DNA of 64,000 nt from Pseudalkalibacillus hwajinpoensis (lineage in GTDB: Bacteria; Bacillota; Bacilli; Bacillales; Guptibacillaceae). A model generated the notes under the pieces. That model was not told the origin of the DNA and ran no database searches. It was given only the letters and a program-made list of their open reading frames with translations. Of this stretch, positions 37,673-48,161 are shown piece after piece. Each line of letters starts with the position of its first letter. The first letter of the stretch is position 1. Where the stretch lies: the NCBI RefSeq assembly GCF_039851965.1, contig NZ_CP156674.1:186001-250000 (forward strand). Direction: 5' to 3'. The translations under genes were made by a program, and so were the position numbers.

Positions 37673-37701
37673 AACAGGTGTATTCTCCCGCTACACCTGT
37701 T
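37673..37701 (-). terminator. Terminator-like hairpin inside the pyd operon, between pydC and preT
   Basis: A 10-bp perfect stem AACAGGTGTA / TACACCTGTT, then TTTTTTAATTT on the minus strand. It stands eight bases after the pydC stop and about 28 bp before the preT start. No promoter is obvious in the small gap, so it may attenuate or process the transcript. Confidence 0.7.
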
Positions 37702-37709
37702 CCATATCC

Positions 37710-38600
37710 TTAAGGTAATAATGACGTCATTTCACCGTATGTTTCAGGACGTCGATCACGATAAAATTGCCACGTATCCCTAACTTCACGAATCAACTTC
37801 TTATTTACTTCTCCAATAATCACTTCATCCTGGTCACGCGAACCGATCGCGACAAAGTTACCCCGCGGATCGACAAGGTAAGACTGACCATAAAATTCCC
37901 CCATATTCCATGGACCTTCCGTACCTACCCGGTTTATTGCTCCAAGGTAGTATCCATTTGCAACCGCATGGGCAGGCTGCTCGAGCTTCCATAAATACTC
38001 GGACAATCCAGCAACCGTTGCAGAAGGATTAAACACGATCTCAGCACCATTTAAGCCGAGAAGTCTTGCCCCTTCTGGAAAATGGCGGTCATAACAGATG
38101 TAAACCCCGATTTTTCCAAAAGCAGTATCGAAAACGGGATATCCGAGGTTTCCTGGTTTAAAATAGTATTTCTCCCAAAATCCATGTCCGTTATCACCTA
38201 CTGCTACATGCGGAATATGCTGCTTTCTGTACTTACCTAGATAAGAACCATCAGCGTCAATGACTGCAGCCGTGTTGTAATACGTCGCAATCCCTTCCCG
38301 CTCATAAATGGGAAGAACAATCACGATGCCTAATTCACGAGCGAGTGCCTGAAACCGCACTGTCGTCGGACCCTCTGGGATTTCCTCAGCAGCGTCATAC
38401 CACTTCGTATTCTGCTCAGCACAGAAATAAGGGCCATAGAAAATCTCTTGAAGGCAAACAATCTGTGCTCCCTTTTCACTTGCCTCCTCGACAAGTTTGA
38501 TATGCTTCTCAATCGCCTTTTCCTTATGAATCTCTACCGGATCAAGCCCGTCAACATCATTCTTTGCCTGAATTAACCCTATGGTAACCGTATCTGCCAT
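37710..38600 (-). CDS. pydC: Beta-ureidopropionase (N-carbamoyl-beta-alanine amidohydrolase), nitrilase superfamily
   Basis: A 296-aa carbon-nitrogen hydrolase that releases beta-alanine, CO2 and NH3 from N-carbamoyl-beta-alanine. The Glu-Lys-Cys triad is visible: LQEIFYGPYF near residue 55, GKYRKQHIPH near 126 and YICYDRHFPEGARLLG near 160. Start ATG 38600 has GAGGAGGG upstream, replacing an in-frame TTG seven codons earlier. It is the first gene of the main pyd unit and is driven by the motif-bearing promoter at 38653-38698. The symbol is inferred from pathway context. Confidence 0.92.
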   Translation of the reverse strand: MADTVTIGLIQAKNDVDGLDPVEIHKEKAIEKHIKLVEEASEKGAQIVCLQEIFYGPYFCAEQNTKWYDAAEEIPEGPTTVRFQALARELGIVIVLPIYEREGIATYYNTAAVIDADGSYLGKYRKQHIPHVAVGDNGHGFWEKYYFKPGNLGYPVFDTAFGKIGVYICYDRHFPEGARLLGLNGAEIVFNPSATVAGLSEYLWKLEQPAHAVANGYYLGAINRVGTEGPWNMGEFYGQSYLVDPRGNFVAIGSRDQDEVIIGEVNKKLIREVRDTWQFYRDRRPETYGEMTSLLP

Positions 38601-38652
38601 ATGTAAACCCTCCTCTAACACAATTAATTAACTGAATTTTCTTTCTAATAAA

Positions 38653-38698
38653 AGTGTAGAAGAATGCTATTCATGTTGCACTATACAAAATGTAAAAT
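38653..38698 (-). promoter_or_regulatory. Promoter of pydC with the shared pyd-regulon motif
   Basis: On the minus strand ATTTTACATTTTGTATAGT (38698-38680), then 21 nt, then -10 TACACT (38658-38653). GTGCAACATG overlaps the 3' end of the motif and the poor -35 region. Compare 29607-29653. Confidence 0.6.
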
Positions 38699-38793
38699 AG
38701 TTTCAATGAAAAGTAATCATAGTGTCGTTGTTATTAAAAGTAACGGTGGCCACTATGCCAATCAATTTTTTTCAAAATCACACTTTTCCAAAA

Positions 38794-38826
38794 AAAGGCA
38801 AGCACTCAAATCGAATGCTTGCCTTT
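38794..38826 (-). terminator. Terminator of the LysM/SleB hydrolase gene
   Basis: AAAGGCAAGCA / TGCTTGCCTTT, 11 bp with an 11-nt loop, followed by a T-rich stretch on the minus strand, seven bases after the stop. Confidence 0.85.
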
Positions 38827-38832
38827 CACTAT

Positions 38833-39414
38833 TTATCTTAAAAACACGTGATTATCAATTATTGTTGTCACTTCTTTACTGCTGAGATAACTGCTTTGTG
38901 CTTTATCAGGATTATAGAAATAAAGTGATTCACGGTCATATCCTTGATAAGCCAACGCCTCTTGTACAGCACGTTTTGATTCTTCCCCAGCCGGTTGGTC
39001 GATCGTTCCATTTAACACCGGCGAGAATTGAATCCCTTCATGAATGACACCATGAATCGAGTCCGGGAAAATATCGCTTTCTACTCGGTTGAGAACGACT
39101 GTAGCGACAGCGACTTTACCTGCATAGCTTTCCCCTTTTGCTTCCGCTTCGACAAGGCGTGCGAGAAGGTCCTTCTCATACTTACTCGGTACGACAGGAA
39201 GCTGCAATTGTTCTCCAGGATGAATTTCAACGCTTGATTTATTATTCATGGCTTTTACTTGCTCTGTCGGCACATCGTATTTTGTAGCTATTTTATATAA
39301 TGATTCGCCCTTTTGGACGGTATGTGTATCGTTATTAGCAGAGCCTTGCGTTGGAAAAGAGAAAGCTAGAACACAAAAAACTCCGACACCAGTCATCACC
39401 ATTTTCTTGAACAA
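38833..39414 (-). CDS. Secreted LysM and SleB-type cell wall hydrolase
   Basis: A 193-aa exported protein: signal peptide (MVMTGVGVFCVLAFSFPTQGSA), one LysM module (HTVQKGESLYKIATKYDVP to LQLPV, about residues 31-74), then a Hydrolase_2/SleB catalytic domain (LARLVEAEAKGESYAGKVAV, with the presumed catalytic Glu, to QFSPVLNGTI). SleB-like enzymes are lytic transglycosylases that act on spore cortex or wall peptidoglycan. It is similar in layout to SleB/CwlJ/YkvT proteins but has LysM instead of the usual peptidoglycan-binding domain. Start TTG 39414, GGGAGG eight bases upstream. Confidence 0.85.
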   Translation of the reverse strand: MFKKMVMTGVGVFCVLAFSFPTQGSANNDTHTVQKGESLYKIATKYDVPTEQVKAMNNKSSVEIHPGEQLQLPVVPSKYEKDLLARLVEAEAKGESYAGKVAVATVVLNRVESDIFPDSIHGVIHEGIQFSPVLNGTIDQPAGEESKRAVQEALAYQGYDRESLYFYNPDKAQSSYLSSKEVTTIIDNHVFLR

Positions 39415-39510
39415 TGAATCTACCTCCCAAAATTTTGATCATTTATAAAGTAACATAGGAGCCAAACCTATTTCACTATTAATTCTTTCCAGTGTTTCCA
39501 GAAGAAGAGG

Positions 39511-40475
39511 TTGAAAGTGCTCTTGGAAGAATTGAAATTCGAACATTTAGGCGATCACATTAGGTGGTACTGGGACAGTGTTCTGGATGTGGATTGTAGC
39601 AACCTTGGCGGAGCTACTGCATTTATTGAAAGTACATTAGCTCAAGTTTACAAAGTTAAGGGATCTAACGCATTTCGTGGTGGACCTGCTTATTATATTG
39701 AAAAAGGCCTTAAAGCAAGATGGTAAGGAATTATTATTGCGGTATTGATTGCGTTTACTTTTGGACTTATTTTTAATTCCGTGCAAAGTAACACAATCGC
39801 ATTAGCATTCGAAAAGGCTTTCGGTATAAATCGATTAGTAATAGGGTTAATCATTACAGCACTTACAGGCTTAGTTATCTTTGGTGGCGTACAACGTATC
39901 GCAAATCTATCAAGTGTTATTGTTCCTGTGATGGCTATCCTTTATCTATTAATTGCTAAAGTCATGTTAATCATGAATATTACTGAATTGCCTTCAATTA
40001 TTGCTCTAATCGTTGGACTTGCCTTTGGATTTGACCAGGCTCTCGGTGGAGCGATTATGAATGGTGTAAAACGAGGATTATTTTCTAATGAAGCTGGTAT
40101 GGGTAGTGCACCAAACGCAGCAGCTACGTCTACCACTTCGGATCCGGCAAAACAGGGACTTATTCAATCATTGGTGAAACAAACCTTGAGTTTATTAAAG
40201 AAAGCAAGCCAACCTTATTGGTTTTCCGCCTCACTACAATGGCATTTGTATTAATTGGTTCCATTTCTAGCATAAGCCTTGTTTGGAAAATGGCTGATTT
40301 ATTCATGGAGCTCATGACAGTCATTAACTTAATTCCAATTGGATTATTAGGTAAAGTAGCATTTAGTTGTATTAAAAGATTACGAAATGCAGCGTAAAGA
40401 AGGAAAAGAGCCAGTTTTTAGCCCAACTAAACTTGGGATTAAAGATACCGAAGCATGGGACAAAGAAGAAGCTCC
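39511..40475 (+). pseudogene. Sodium:alanine symporter (AgcS/AlsT family) pseudogene
   Basis: The plus strand carries a broken amino-acid carrier. STLAQVYKVKGSNAFRGGPAYYIEKGLKARW is followed by a TAA (39724-39726), then a long intact stretch (LIFNSVQSNTIALAFEKAFG to EAGMGSAPNAAATSTT), then a frameshift near 40190 and a C-terminal piece (LIGSISSISLVWKMADLFM) with another stop. The N-terminal helices are missing. A typical family member has about 470-480 residues. It covers the gap between the hydrolase and DCC genes. Decay is clear, with several lesions. Confidence 0.9.
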
Positions 40476-40502
40476 AGTGAGTAATATAACCACCATCCGT
40501 TC

Positions 40503-40910
40503 CTATAAAAACCTCTTCCTGTGCTCCGGTGTAGGCATCATACATGACTCCTGTTTCCCAAACCACCTGTAACGTCTCTTAGCTACAGCATCATATAGTT
40601 TATCTCTCAACTGCCGGGGCAAAATCTTGAAAACTACTAAAAGCTGAAAAAAACCGCCCAATCGCTTTACTATATAAAGAGCTGCATCTGATTTCACCAA
40701 TGCATTGCTGCCATTGATTACCACTACACTATCTGGAACATTATTCTTCATACCAACTTCGTTTAGAAGCCTCTTAGCTACTTCCGATTCCAATGCCGCA
40801 AAAGAAAACACTGCTTTCTTATCATATTTAAACATTAACTTCACAACACCATTACACAGATTACATACGCCATCAAAAAGGATCACGTTTACTTGTTGGC
40901 TATAATCCAT
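40503..40910 (-). CDS. yuxK: DCC family thiol-disulfide oxidoreductase-like protein (YuxK-like)
   Basis: A 135-aa DUF393/DCC protein named after its N-terminal DxxCxxC motif, seen here as LFDGVCNLCNGVVKLMF. The family has a thioredoxin-like core and is predicted to act in thiol-disulfide exchange, although substrates are not established. Other signatures: FAALESEVAKRLL, the SDAALYIVKRLGG helix and the C-terminal aromatic-rich RRYRWFGKQESC with a third Cys. Strong ribosome site GGAGGTG. Monocistronic, next to the alanine-carrier remnant. Confidence 0.88.
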   Translation of the reverse strand: MDYSQQVNVILFDGVCNLCNGVVKLMFKYDKKAVFSFAALESEVAKRLLNEVGMKNNVPDSVVVINGSNALVKSDAALYIVKRLGGFFQLLVVFKILPRQLRDKLYDAVAKRRYRWFGKQESCMMPTPEHRKRFL

Positions 40911-41039
40911 TTTCTTTCACCTCCACCTATATTATGCTCACATTTTCACATGATAAGTATAGCATATCAAAGCTTGTCTCCATTCAGAATATGCTATAAT
41001 TTCAGTGTTCATTAAACTACATAGCAAGGATGTTAGACC

Positions 41040-42392
41040 ATGTATCCGACTAAGTCGATTCGAGAAAAATTGAAACTATTGATCATTATCTTATATCCGA
41101 TTTTAATAACTCAGGTTGGCCTTTACTCCATGAATTTCGTTGATACGATTATGAGTGGAAGAGCTGGAGCCAATGATCTTGCTGGTGTTGCGATTGGATC
41201 AAGTTTCTGGGTACCAGTTTTTACTGGACTCAGTGGCATACTACTCGCGATTACACCGATCGTTTCGCAATATATCGGGGCAAAGCAAGAAGACAGGGTT
41301 TCTTTTTCTGTTCTCCAGGGTATTTACTTGTCCATTGCGCTTTCCATTAGTATTTTAATCGCTGGTAACCTGATATTGGATCCAATTTTAAACCTGATGG
41401 ATTTGAATGAAAATGTGAGTCACATTGCTAAAGAATATCTCGTTGGTCTTTCCTATGGGATTATTCCGCTATTTATTTACTCTGTTCTTCGAAGTTTCAT
41501 TGATGCACTTGGCGAAACAAGAACGACAATGCTTGTGACGTTATCCTCATTACCGATTAATGTTTTCTTCAACTATGTATTGATTTTTGGTAAATTTGGC
41601 TTTCCAGAATACGGTGGCGCTGGTGCCGGCTATGCCTCTGCGATCACTTATTGGTTTATCCTATTCATTGCTCTTATTGTAATTTTAAGAGTTCATCCTT
41701 TCAGAACATATGAGATCTTCAGACGTTTCTATGGTATCTCTTTCTCAACCTGGAAGGAACAGCTGAAAATTGGCGTTCCTATTGGCTTCTCTATTTTCAT
41801 TGAAGTGAGTATTTTCGCTGCCGTAACGCTATTAATGAGTAGGTATACGACAGAGACAATAGCAGCCCACCAGGCAGCTATTAATTTCGCTTCACTTCTT
41901 TATATGATTCCGCTCAGTATTTCGATGGCGTTAACAATTGCGGTTGGTTTTGAAGTAGGCGGAGGGCGTTATCAGGATGCAAAGCAGTACAGCTATATGG
42001 GTATAGCGTTCGCAGTAGGTATGGCGCTATTGTCAGCTCTATGTTTGTTACTCTTCAATGATGTCGTTTCAAGCTGGTACACAAGCAATCAAGTTGTTTT
42101 TGAATTAACCAAAGTTTTTCTCATTTATGCGATCTTCTTCCAACTATCGGATGCGATCGCTGCGCCAATTCAGGGAGCACTTCGAGGTTATAAAGACGTA
42201 AATGTCACACTAGTGATGAGTGTAATCTCTTACTGGGTAATTGGACTTCCATCTGGGTTCTTGCTTGCCAAACACACTGCATTTGGACCTTACGGCTACT
42301 GGGTCGGGCTTAGTGCGGGACTTTTTGTGGCTGCTGTAACCCTCTTTATTAGACTTCGTTTTGTACAAAAAGCAAACGTTTCAGCTCACTAA
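41040..42392 (+). CDS. MATE-family multidrug/Na+ efflux transporter (YojI/NorM-like)
   Basis: A 450-aa MATE exporter with twelve membrane helices in two six-helix halves (MSGRAGANDLAGVAIGSSFW near residue 39; ETIAAHQAAINFASLLYMIP near 276). It expels cationic drugs using Na+ or H+ gradients; substrates cannot be told. Its position beside yojF, bshB2, yojN and yojO fits the B. subtilis yoj region, where YojI is the MATE member. AAGGATG ribosome site. It ends at a shared terminator, convergent with ykpA. Confidence 0.9.
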   Translation: MYPTKSIREKLKLLIIILYPILITQVGLYSMNFVDTIMSGRAGANDLAGVAIGSSFWVPVFTGLSGILLAITPIVSQYIGAKQEDRVSFSVLQGIYLSIALSISILIAGNLILDPILNLMDLNENVSHIAKEYLVGLSYGIIPLFIYSVLRSFIDALGETRTTMLVTLSSLPINVFFNYVLIFGKFGFPEYGGAGAGYASAITYWFILFIALIVILRVHPFRTYEIFRRFYGISFSTWKEQLKIGVPIGFSIFIEVSIFAAVTLLMSRYTTETIAAHQAAINFASLLYMIPLSISMALTIAVGFEVGGGRYQDAKQYSYMGIAFAVGMALLSALCLLLFNDVVSSWYTSNQVVFELTKVFLIYAIFFQLSDAIAAPIQGALRGYKDVNVTLVMSVISYWVIGLPSGFLLAKHTAFGPYGYWVGLSAGLFVAAVTLFIRLRFVQKANVSAH

Positions 42393-42424
42393 AAAAGCGG
42401 ACCCCGTTACCGGGATCCGCTTTT
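42393..42424. terminator. Bidirectional terminator between the MATE gene and ykpA
   Basis: AAAAGCGGACCCCG pairs with CGGGATCCGCTTTT (one mismatch) around a 4-nt loop, with A-run and T-run flanks. It serves both convergent genes. Confidence 0.88.
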
Positions 42425-42428
42425 ACTA

Positions 42429-44048
<1,620 letters not shown>

Positions 44049-44130
44049 TTAGGTCATATTCCTCCATCTATCGTAATATAGTGCAAATTATAACATGTTC
44101 CGAACGGAATAGATATGAACCCTAAAGAAC

Positions 44131-44796
44131 TTATTCATCAAAACGATATATCCAGAAAGATTCTTGCTTAATGAATGTCATAATTTCAGAATTCGGATCA
44201 AGTGAGCCGTCTTCAAGACGAGCTACCATCGCTTCTGTTTGAGAACGGTGTGCCTCAATTGTTTTGATTTTGGTTTCGAGAACGTCTGTTACATCAAATA
44301 CTTTATCAGGTTTACCGAGCACAGCCTCGCGATCGGGCGTGATCGGCAGTGTATAAACTGTAGGACGTTTTTCTTTAGGTATACGTTTCACTGTCTCAAT
44401 TACAGCTGCCGCACAAGCATCATGGTCAGGGTGGATACCGTAGCCCGGGTAGAACGTAATAATAAGTGACGGCTGTAACTCATCAATCAATTTTCCAATT
44501 GTCGAAACAAGCAATTCTGGATCTTCGAATTCGAGTGTTTTATCCCTAAAGCCTAGCATACGAAGATCATCTACTCCCATGACTTGACACGCATCTTTCA
44601 ATTCTTTCCTTCTCACTTCAGGAAGCGTTTCTCGTGTTGCGAAAAACGGATTTCCCATATTACGTCCCATTTCTCCAAGAGTTGCACATGCATAGGTAAC
44701 AGGAACACCTTCATTTACAAATTTCGTCATCACCCCCGCTGTTCCGAAAGCTTCATCGTCCGGATGTGGGAAGACTACGAGGACTTGTTTCTCCAT
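44131..44796 (-). CDS. bshB2: Bacillithiol biosynthesis deacetylase BshB2
   Basis: A 221-aa zinc-dependent LmbE/PIG-L N-acetylglucosaminyl deacetylase that hydrolyses GlcNAc-malate in bacillithiol synthesis (YojG of B. subtilis). Zn-binding PHPDDEAFG near residue 10 and HPDHDACAAAV near 113. Start ATG 44796 lies eight bases after AAGGAGG and is used instead of an upstream in-frame codon. It is 13 bp behind yojF, the same pair as in B. subtilis. Confidence 0.93.
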   Translation of the reverse strand: MEKQVLVVFPHPDDEAFGTAGVMTKFVNEGVPVTYACATLGEMGRNMGNPFFATRETLPEVRRKELKDACQVMGVDDLRMLGFRDKTLEFEDPELLVSTIGKLIDELQPSLIITFYPGYGIHPDHDACAAAVIETVKRIPKEKRPTVYTLPITPDREAVLGKPDKVFDVTDVLETKIKTIEAHRSQTEAMVARLEDGSLDPNSEIMTFIKQESFWIYRFDE

Positions 44797-44809
44797 AATG
44801 GTTTCCTCC

Positions 44810-45151
44810 TTAATCAAATGGCGTGTAGCTTAATTGAACAGCAACGGCAAGGCGTCCACTACTATCATGTCCGGCCATTAACAATCTACCATCATCTAAT
44901 TGGTAGTCAGTAATTCCTTCAGCATACATCCAACCTTCATTTAATTTAAATCCAACTCGAAACGGGCCACTGCCAGCCATTTTCACGTTTGAAAATCGCA
45001 GGGAACCATTTCTTATGTAAGCTCCTACCGCAAGTTTTTCTTTATCCTGCGCGGCATATGCTCCGCTTGTTGTTTCAAGGTGAAAATACAAATCTTGGTT
45101 TTCAAACGTTTCAAGTATTTTTTGAACTTCTTCTATATGAATAGGCTTCAT
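44810..45151 (-). CDS. yojF: YojF family protein (DUF1806)
   Basis: A 113-aa protein of the DUF1806 family, first gene of the yojF-bshB2 pair. Beta-rich (DLYFHLETTSGAYAAQ, LRFSNVKMAGSGPFRVGFKL, GRLAVAVQLSYTPFD). Start ATG 45151, with GGGGG about seven bases upstream; an earlier in-frame ATG would put this site inside the gene. Constant linkage with BshB2 suggests a role in bacillithiol metabolism, which is not proven. Confidence 0.88.
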   Translation of the reverse strand: MKPIHIEEVQKILETFENQDLYFHLETTSGAYAAQDKEKLAVGAYIRNGSLRFSNVKMAGSGPFRVGFKLNEGWMYAEGITDYQLDDGRLLMAGHDSSGRLAVAVQLSYTPFD

Positions 45152-45326
45152 CTTTTTGCCCCCTTTTTCCATTGCCCTGGTAGCTAAAACTAGTATAGCC
45201 TATCTATCCGGTCGGGTAAAATGATTGGCGCTTGAGCGCCGGCTTCTGATTAGACAAGGTAGGTTTTTTTCCGTTATAGTTAACTGTTGAATAGAAGCGA
45301 CTAATTGAAACTCGGAGGTATGACTC

Positions 45327-46232
45327 ATGAAATTATATGAAACATTTGATATACCTGATAAAATTCAGGACCGTATTAAAGATCGTCGCGATGCGAACGA
45401 CAATCCAGAGCATTACTTAATCGGCAATGAAGGCTATACTGCGCCTGATATGTCGATCGTTAAAGATGCTGTAACAGCATTAATTCTAGGAAAAAATGTT
45501 CTACTAAAAGGCCCAACCGGCGCAGGTAAAACAAAGCTTGCTGAATTAATCAGCTACTTCTTTAATCAACCTATGTATTCAATTAACTGCTCGGTTGATC
45601 TTGATGCAGAAGCCCTCCTTGGATATAAAACGCTCACATATGATGAGCACAACAATGCACATATTACATTTATACCGGGACCAGTTGAAAATGCCATGAA
45701 GAATGGTGAGCTTCTCTACATTGATGAAATTAATACAGCAAAAGCTGAAACACTTCCTATTTTAAATGGTGTGCTTGACTATAGACGTATGGTTTTAAAT
45801 CCTTTCACAGGCGAAACGGTGCGGGCAAAAGAAAACTTCGGGGTAATTGCGGCAATCAATGAAGGCTATATCGGCACAGCCCCCTTGAATGAGGCGCTAA
45901 AAAACCGCTTTATTGTAATTGAAGTTCCATACTTACAGGGGCCTGCACTAAAGGAAATGCTGAACGAGCAATCATTACTCGATGAGTCTGATCAGCTTGA
46001 TCAGTTCGTCACGTTATCAGCTGACCTTCAATCAAAAGTCAGAGACGGCCAGATCTCTGAAGAGGCCGCCTCCCCTCGCTCTCTTCTTGATGCATGTGAT
46101 CTGACTACGTTTATGGAAGCGAGACGTGCGATTAAACGTGCGATTACAGACAAGCTTGAAGATGAACGGGAGAAAGCAGCGGTTGAAAACATTGCAGAAA
46201 CGATCTTTGGTCGCGTTCAGGAGAAGGCATAA
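45327..46232 (+). CDS. yojN: MoxR-type AAA+ ATPase (YojN)
   Basis: A 301-aa AAA+ ATPase of the MoxR/NorQ/CbbQ group. Walker A LLKGPTGAGKTKLAEL near residue 65, Walker B LLYIDEINTAKAETL near 124, sensor-1 region GVIAAINEGYIG near 171 and arginine finger region LKNRFIVIEVPYL. Such ATPases work with a VWA protein encoded next door, here YojO, to remodel or load metal into target proteins. It starts the two-gene operon, with GGAGG before the ATG. Confidence 0.92.
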   Translation: MKLYETFDIPDKIQDRIKDRRDANDNPEHYLIGNEGYTAPDMSIVKDAVTALILGKNVLLKGPTGAGKTKLAELISYFFNQPMYSINCSVDLDAEALLGYKTLTYDEHNNAHITFIPGPVENAMKNGELLYIDEINTAKAETLPILNGVLDYRRMVLNPFTGETVRAKENFGVIAAINEGYIGTAPLNEALKNRFIVIEVPYLQGPALKEMLNEQSLLDESDQLDQFVTLSADLQSKVRDGQISEEAASPRSLLDACDLTTFMEARRAIKRAITDKLEDEREKAAVENIAETIFGRVQEKA

Positions 46233-48116
46233 ATGAAGTTTTTAAACTTTGCGGAGAATCAGACAGATCCGTTTCTTCACCTGAGCTTATCCGATCTGGC
46301 TGAAACATTAAGTAACACCGAATGTGAAGTTCAGTTTGCCTTTCACTCTTATTACAGACAATCAGAACAATTAATCACAGTAAGTCACTACTGGAATGAT
46401 ATTTTTGATGGTACGCAGTTTGACGGGATGAAAAGTGATATCTATTTACGAGCACTTGGGAACGTTCATTATACGAACTTCAGCGCAGTCGATCGGTACC
46501 TCTCTTCTCTCCGCTCGAGAAAATATCCGCTCCTTCGCAAGCAGTTGTTTGCGTTGCTTGAGGATATGAGACTTGAGACAATTTGCAAATCAAAACGACC
46601 GGGCATGAGCTATGCATTTGAGACAAGACGAGTTCTCTTCCAGAAAAGGTTTCGCGGACGGTTAGAAGTTCATAACCGACAGAATCAGGTGCTTGATACC
46701 TTATTCTGCGCTATCTATCTTCAAGCAATCGGAAAACCAGTAGCGCTTGGAGAAAGTTTAACCGCCTATAAACCTTATATTCGTCATTTAATTTCAGAAA
46801 TTCGTAAGGCGAATTCGACTGAAGACGTTGCTGTTTTGACTAAATCTTTTTGTAACGTACTTAGTTTAGAACATGCTGATATGACTACAGAGTATTTAAC
46901 AATTTACGGCACAGCGTCCAATCCTGCCTCAGTTGTTGAAGACGAACAAGCACGAGAGTTAAAAAGTGATGAAACAATGGAAACTTCAGATAAAGAAGAT
47001 AAAGAAACATATGATGAAGAAATGAATACGTGGCATGAAGAGCAGGAGCAAGAAGGCTCTAACTTTCTTCAGTTTGATTTAGAAGAAGGTGCAAAATCAG
47101 ATTTAATTGGTGAAGGTGAACGAAAAGAAGAATCCGGGGATCAAGCGTTTGTTAGTGTTCAGGGAGCTTCGAAACAATCAAAAGGCAGTCAATTTGATGA
47201 AGAAGCCATTCTAGAAAGCCGTGATACACAGGCCTTTGCGAGTGAACAGGATCCTTTTGGTGAAGCCAATCGAAATGTGAAAGAAGTGATTCGACACTCC
47301 GAGAAACCTTCGGGTAATGACCTGGAAGCCTATCGTACCGCAAAAACAGAAATTCAATATGCCGAAAAATCGCTTCGAACCGCTATTCAAAAAACGATTG
47401 AACAAAAACAAATTGCCCCAAGAGGCGATCTGCATTTCGGGCGTTTGAACCGGAAGCTGCTCAGGCTTTTAACAGATGAGAATCCACGATTGTTTTATAA
47501 GAAGAATGCCCCTAGTTCGAAGCTTGATGTGACTTTCTCACTACTCGTTGACTGCTCGGCATCGATGTATGACAAAATGGAAGAAACGAGACTTGGCATT
47601 ACGCTTTTTCATGAAACATTAAAAGGGTTAGATATCAAGCATTCTATTACTGGTTTCTACGAAGATGCTTTTGATGCAGATGATGAGGAACAGCCAAATA
47701 CCCTCTTCCAGGTTATAGATTATAATCGGTCAACCCTTCCAAGCGAAGGTGCAAAAATTATGCAGCTTGAACCAGAAGAAGATAATCGAGATGGCTATGC
47801 GATTCGGAAAGCGGCACAGGAGCTTACGGAACGAAATGAAAAGCATAAAATTCTGCTCGTCTTTACGGATGGTGAGCCATCCGCATATGATTATAGCGAA
47901 AACGGAATCATTGATACGCATGAAGCTGTGATTCAAACGAGGAAAAAGGGCTATGAAGTGATTGGTGTATTTTTATCAAACGGCGAACCGCAAGATAAGG
48001 AAAAGAATACAATGAGAAACATTTATGGGACTCAGAGTCTCGTTATTCCATCCGCTAACGAAATTCCTGCATATTTAACACCACTTCTAAAACGCCTCCT
48101 GCTACGATTTGTGTAA
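46233..48116 (+). CDS. yojO: VWA-domain protein (YojO), partner of YojN
   Basis: A 627-aa protein with an N-terminal helical NorD/CobT-like region (residues about 1-230), a highly acidic linker (about 230-340, with repeated Glu/Asp/Lys) and a C-terminal von Willebrand A domain with MIDAS motif LLVDCSASMYDKM near 430, further VFTDGEPSAYD near 545. The ATG overlaps the yojN stop region (ATAAATG), so translation is coupled. With YojN it forms a MoxR-VWA pair like NorQ/NorD or CbbQ/CbbO, which activate metalloenzymes. The client in Bacillus is unknown. Confidence 0.92.
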   Translation: MKFLNFAENQTDPFLHLSLSDLAETLSNTECEVQFAFHSYYRQSEQLITVSHYWNDIFDGTQFDGMKSDIYLRALGNVHYTNFSAVDRYLSSLRSRKYPLLRKQLFALLEDMRLETICKSKRPGMSYAFETRRVLFQKRFRGRLEVHNRQNQVLDTLFCAIYLQAIGKPVALGESLTAYKPYIRHLISEIRKANSTEDVAVLTKSFCNVLSLEHADMTTEYLTIYGTASNPASVVEDEQARELKSDETMETSDKEDKETYDEEMNTWHEEQEQEGSNFLQFDLEEGAKSDLIGEGERKEESGDQAFVSVQGASKQSKGSQFDEEAILESRDTQAFASEQDPFGEANRNVKEVIRHSEKPSGNDLEAYRTAKTEIQYAEKSLRTAIQKTIEQKQIAPRGDLHFGRLNRKLLRLLTDENPRLFYKKNAPSSKLDVTFSLLVDCSASMYDKMEETRLGITLFHETLKGLDIKHSITGFYEDAFDADDEEQPNTLFQVIDYNRSTLPSEGAKIMQLEPEEDNRDGYAIRKAAQELTERNEKHKILLVFTDGEPSAYDYSENGIIDTHEAVIQTRKKGYEVIGVFLSNGEPQDKEKNTMRNIYGTQSLVIPSANEIPAYLTPLLKRLLLRFV

Positions 48117-48123
48117 ACTGACA

Positions 48124-48153
48124 GAAAACGCGTCCTTCAACGGACGCGTTTTC
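48124..48153. terminator. Bidirectional terminator between yojO and the DNA glycosylase gene
   Basis: A 12-bp perfect stem GAAAACGCGTCC / GGACGCGTTTTC with a 6-nt loop, between two convergent genes. Confidence 0.9.
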
Positions 48154-48161
48154 TATTTCAC

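Noticed and set aside
32019..37994. Many plus-strand frames across the pyd locus
   Set aside because: They are antisense to conserved enzymes on the minus strand and lack ribosome sites.
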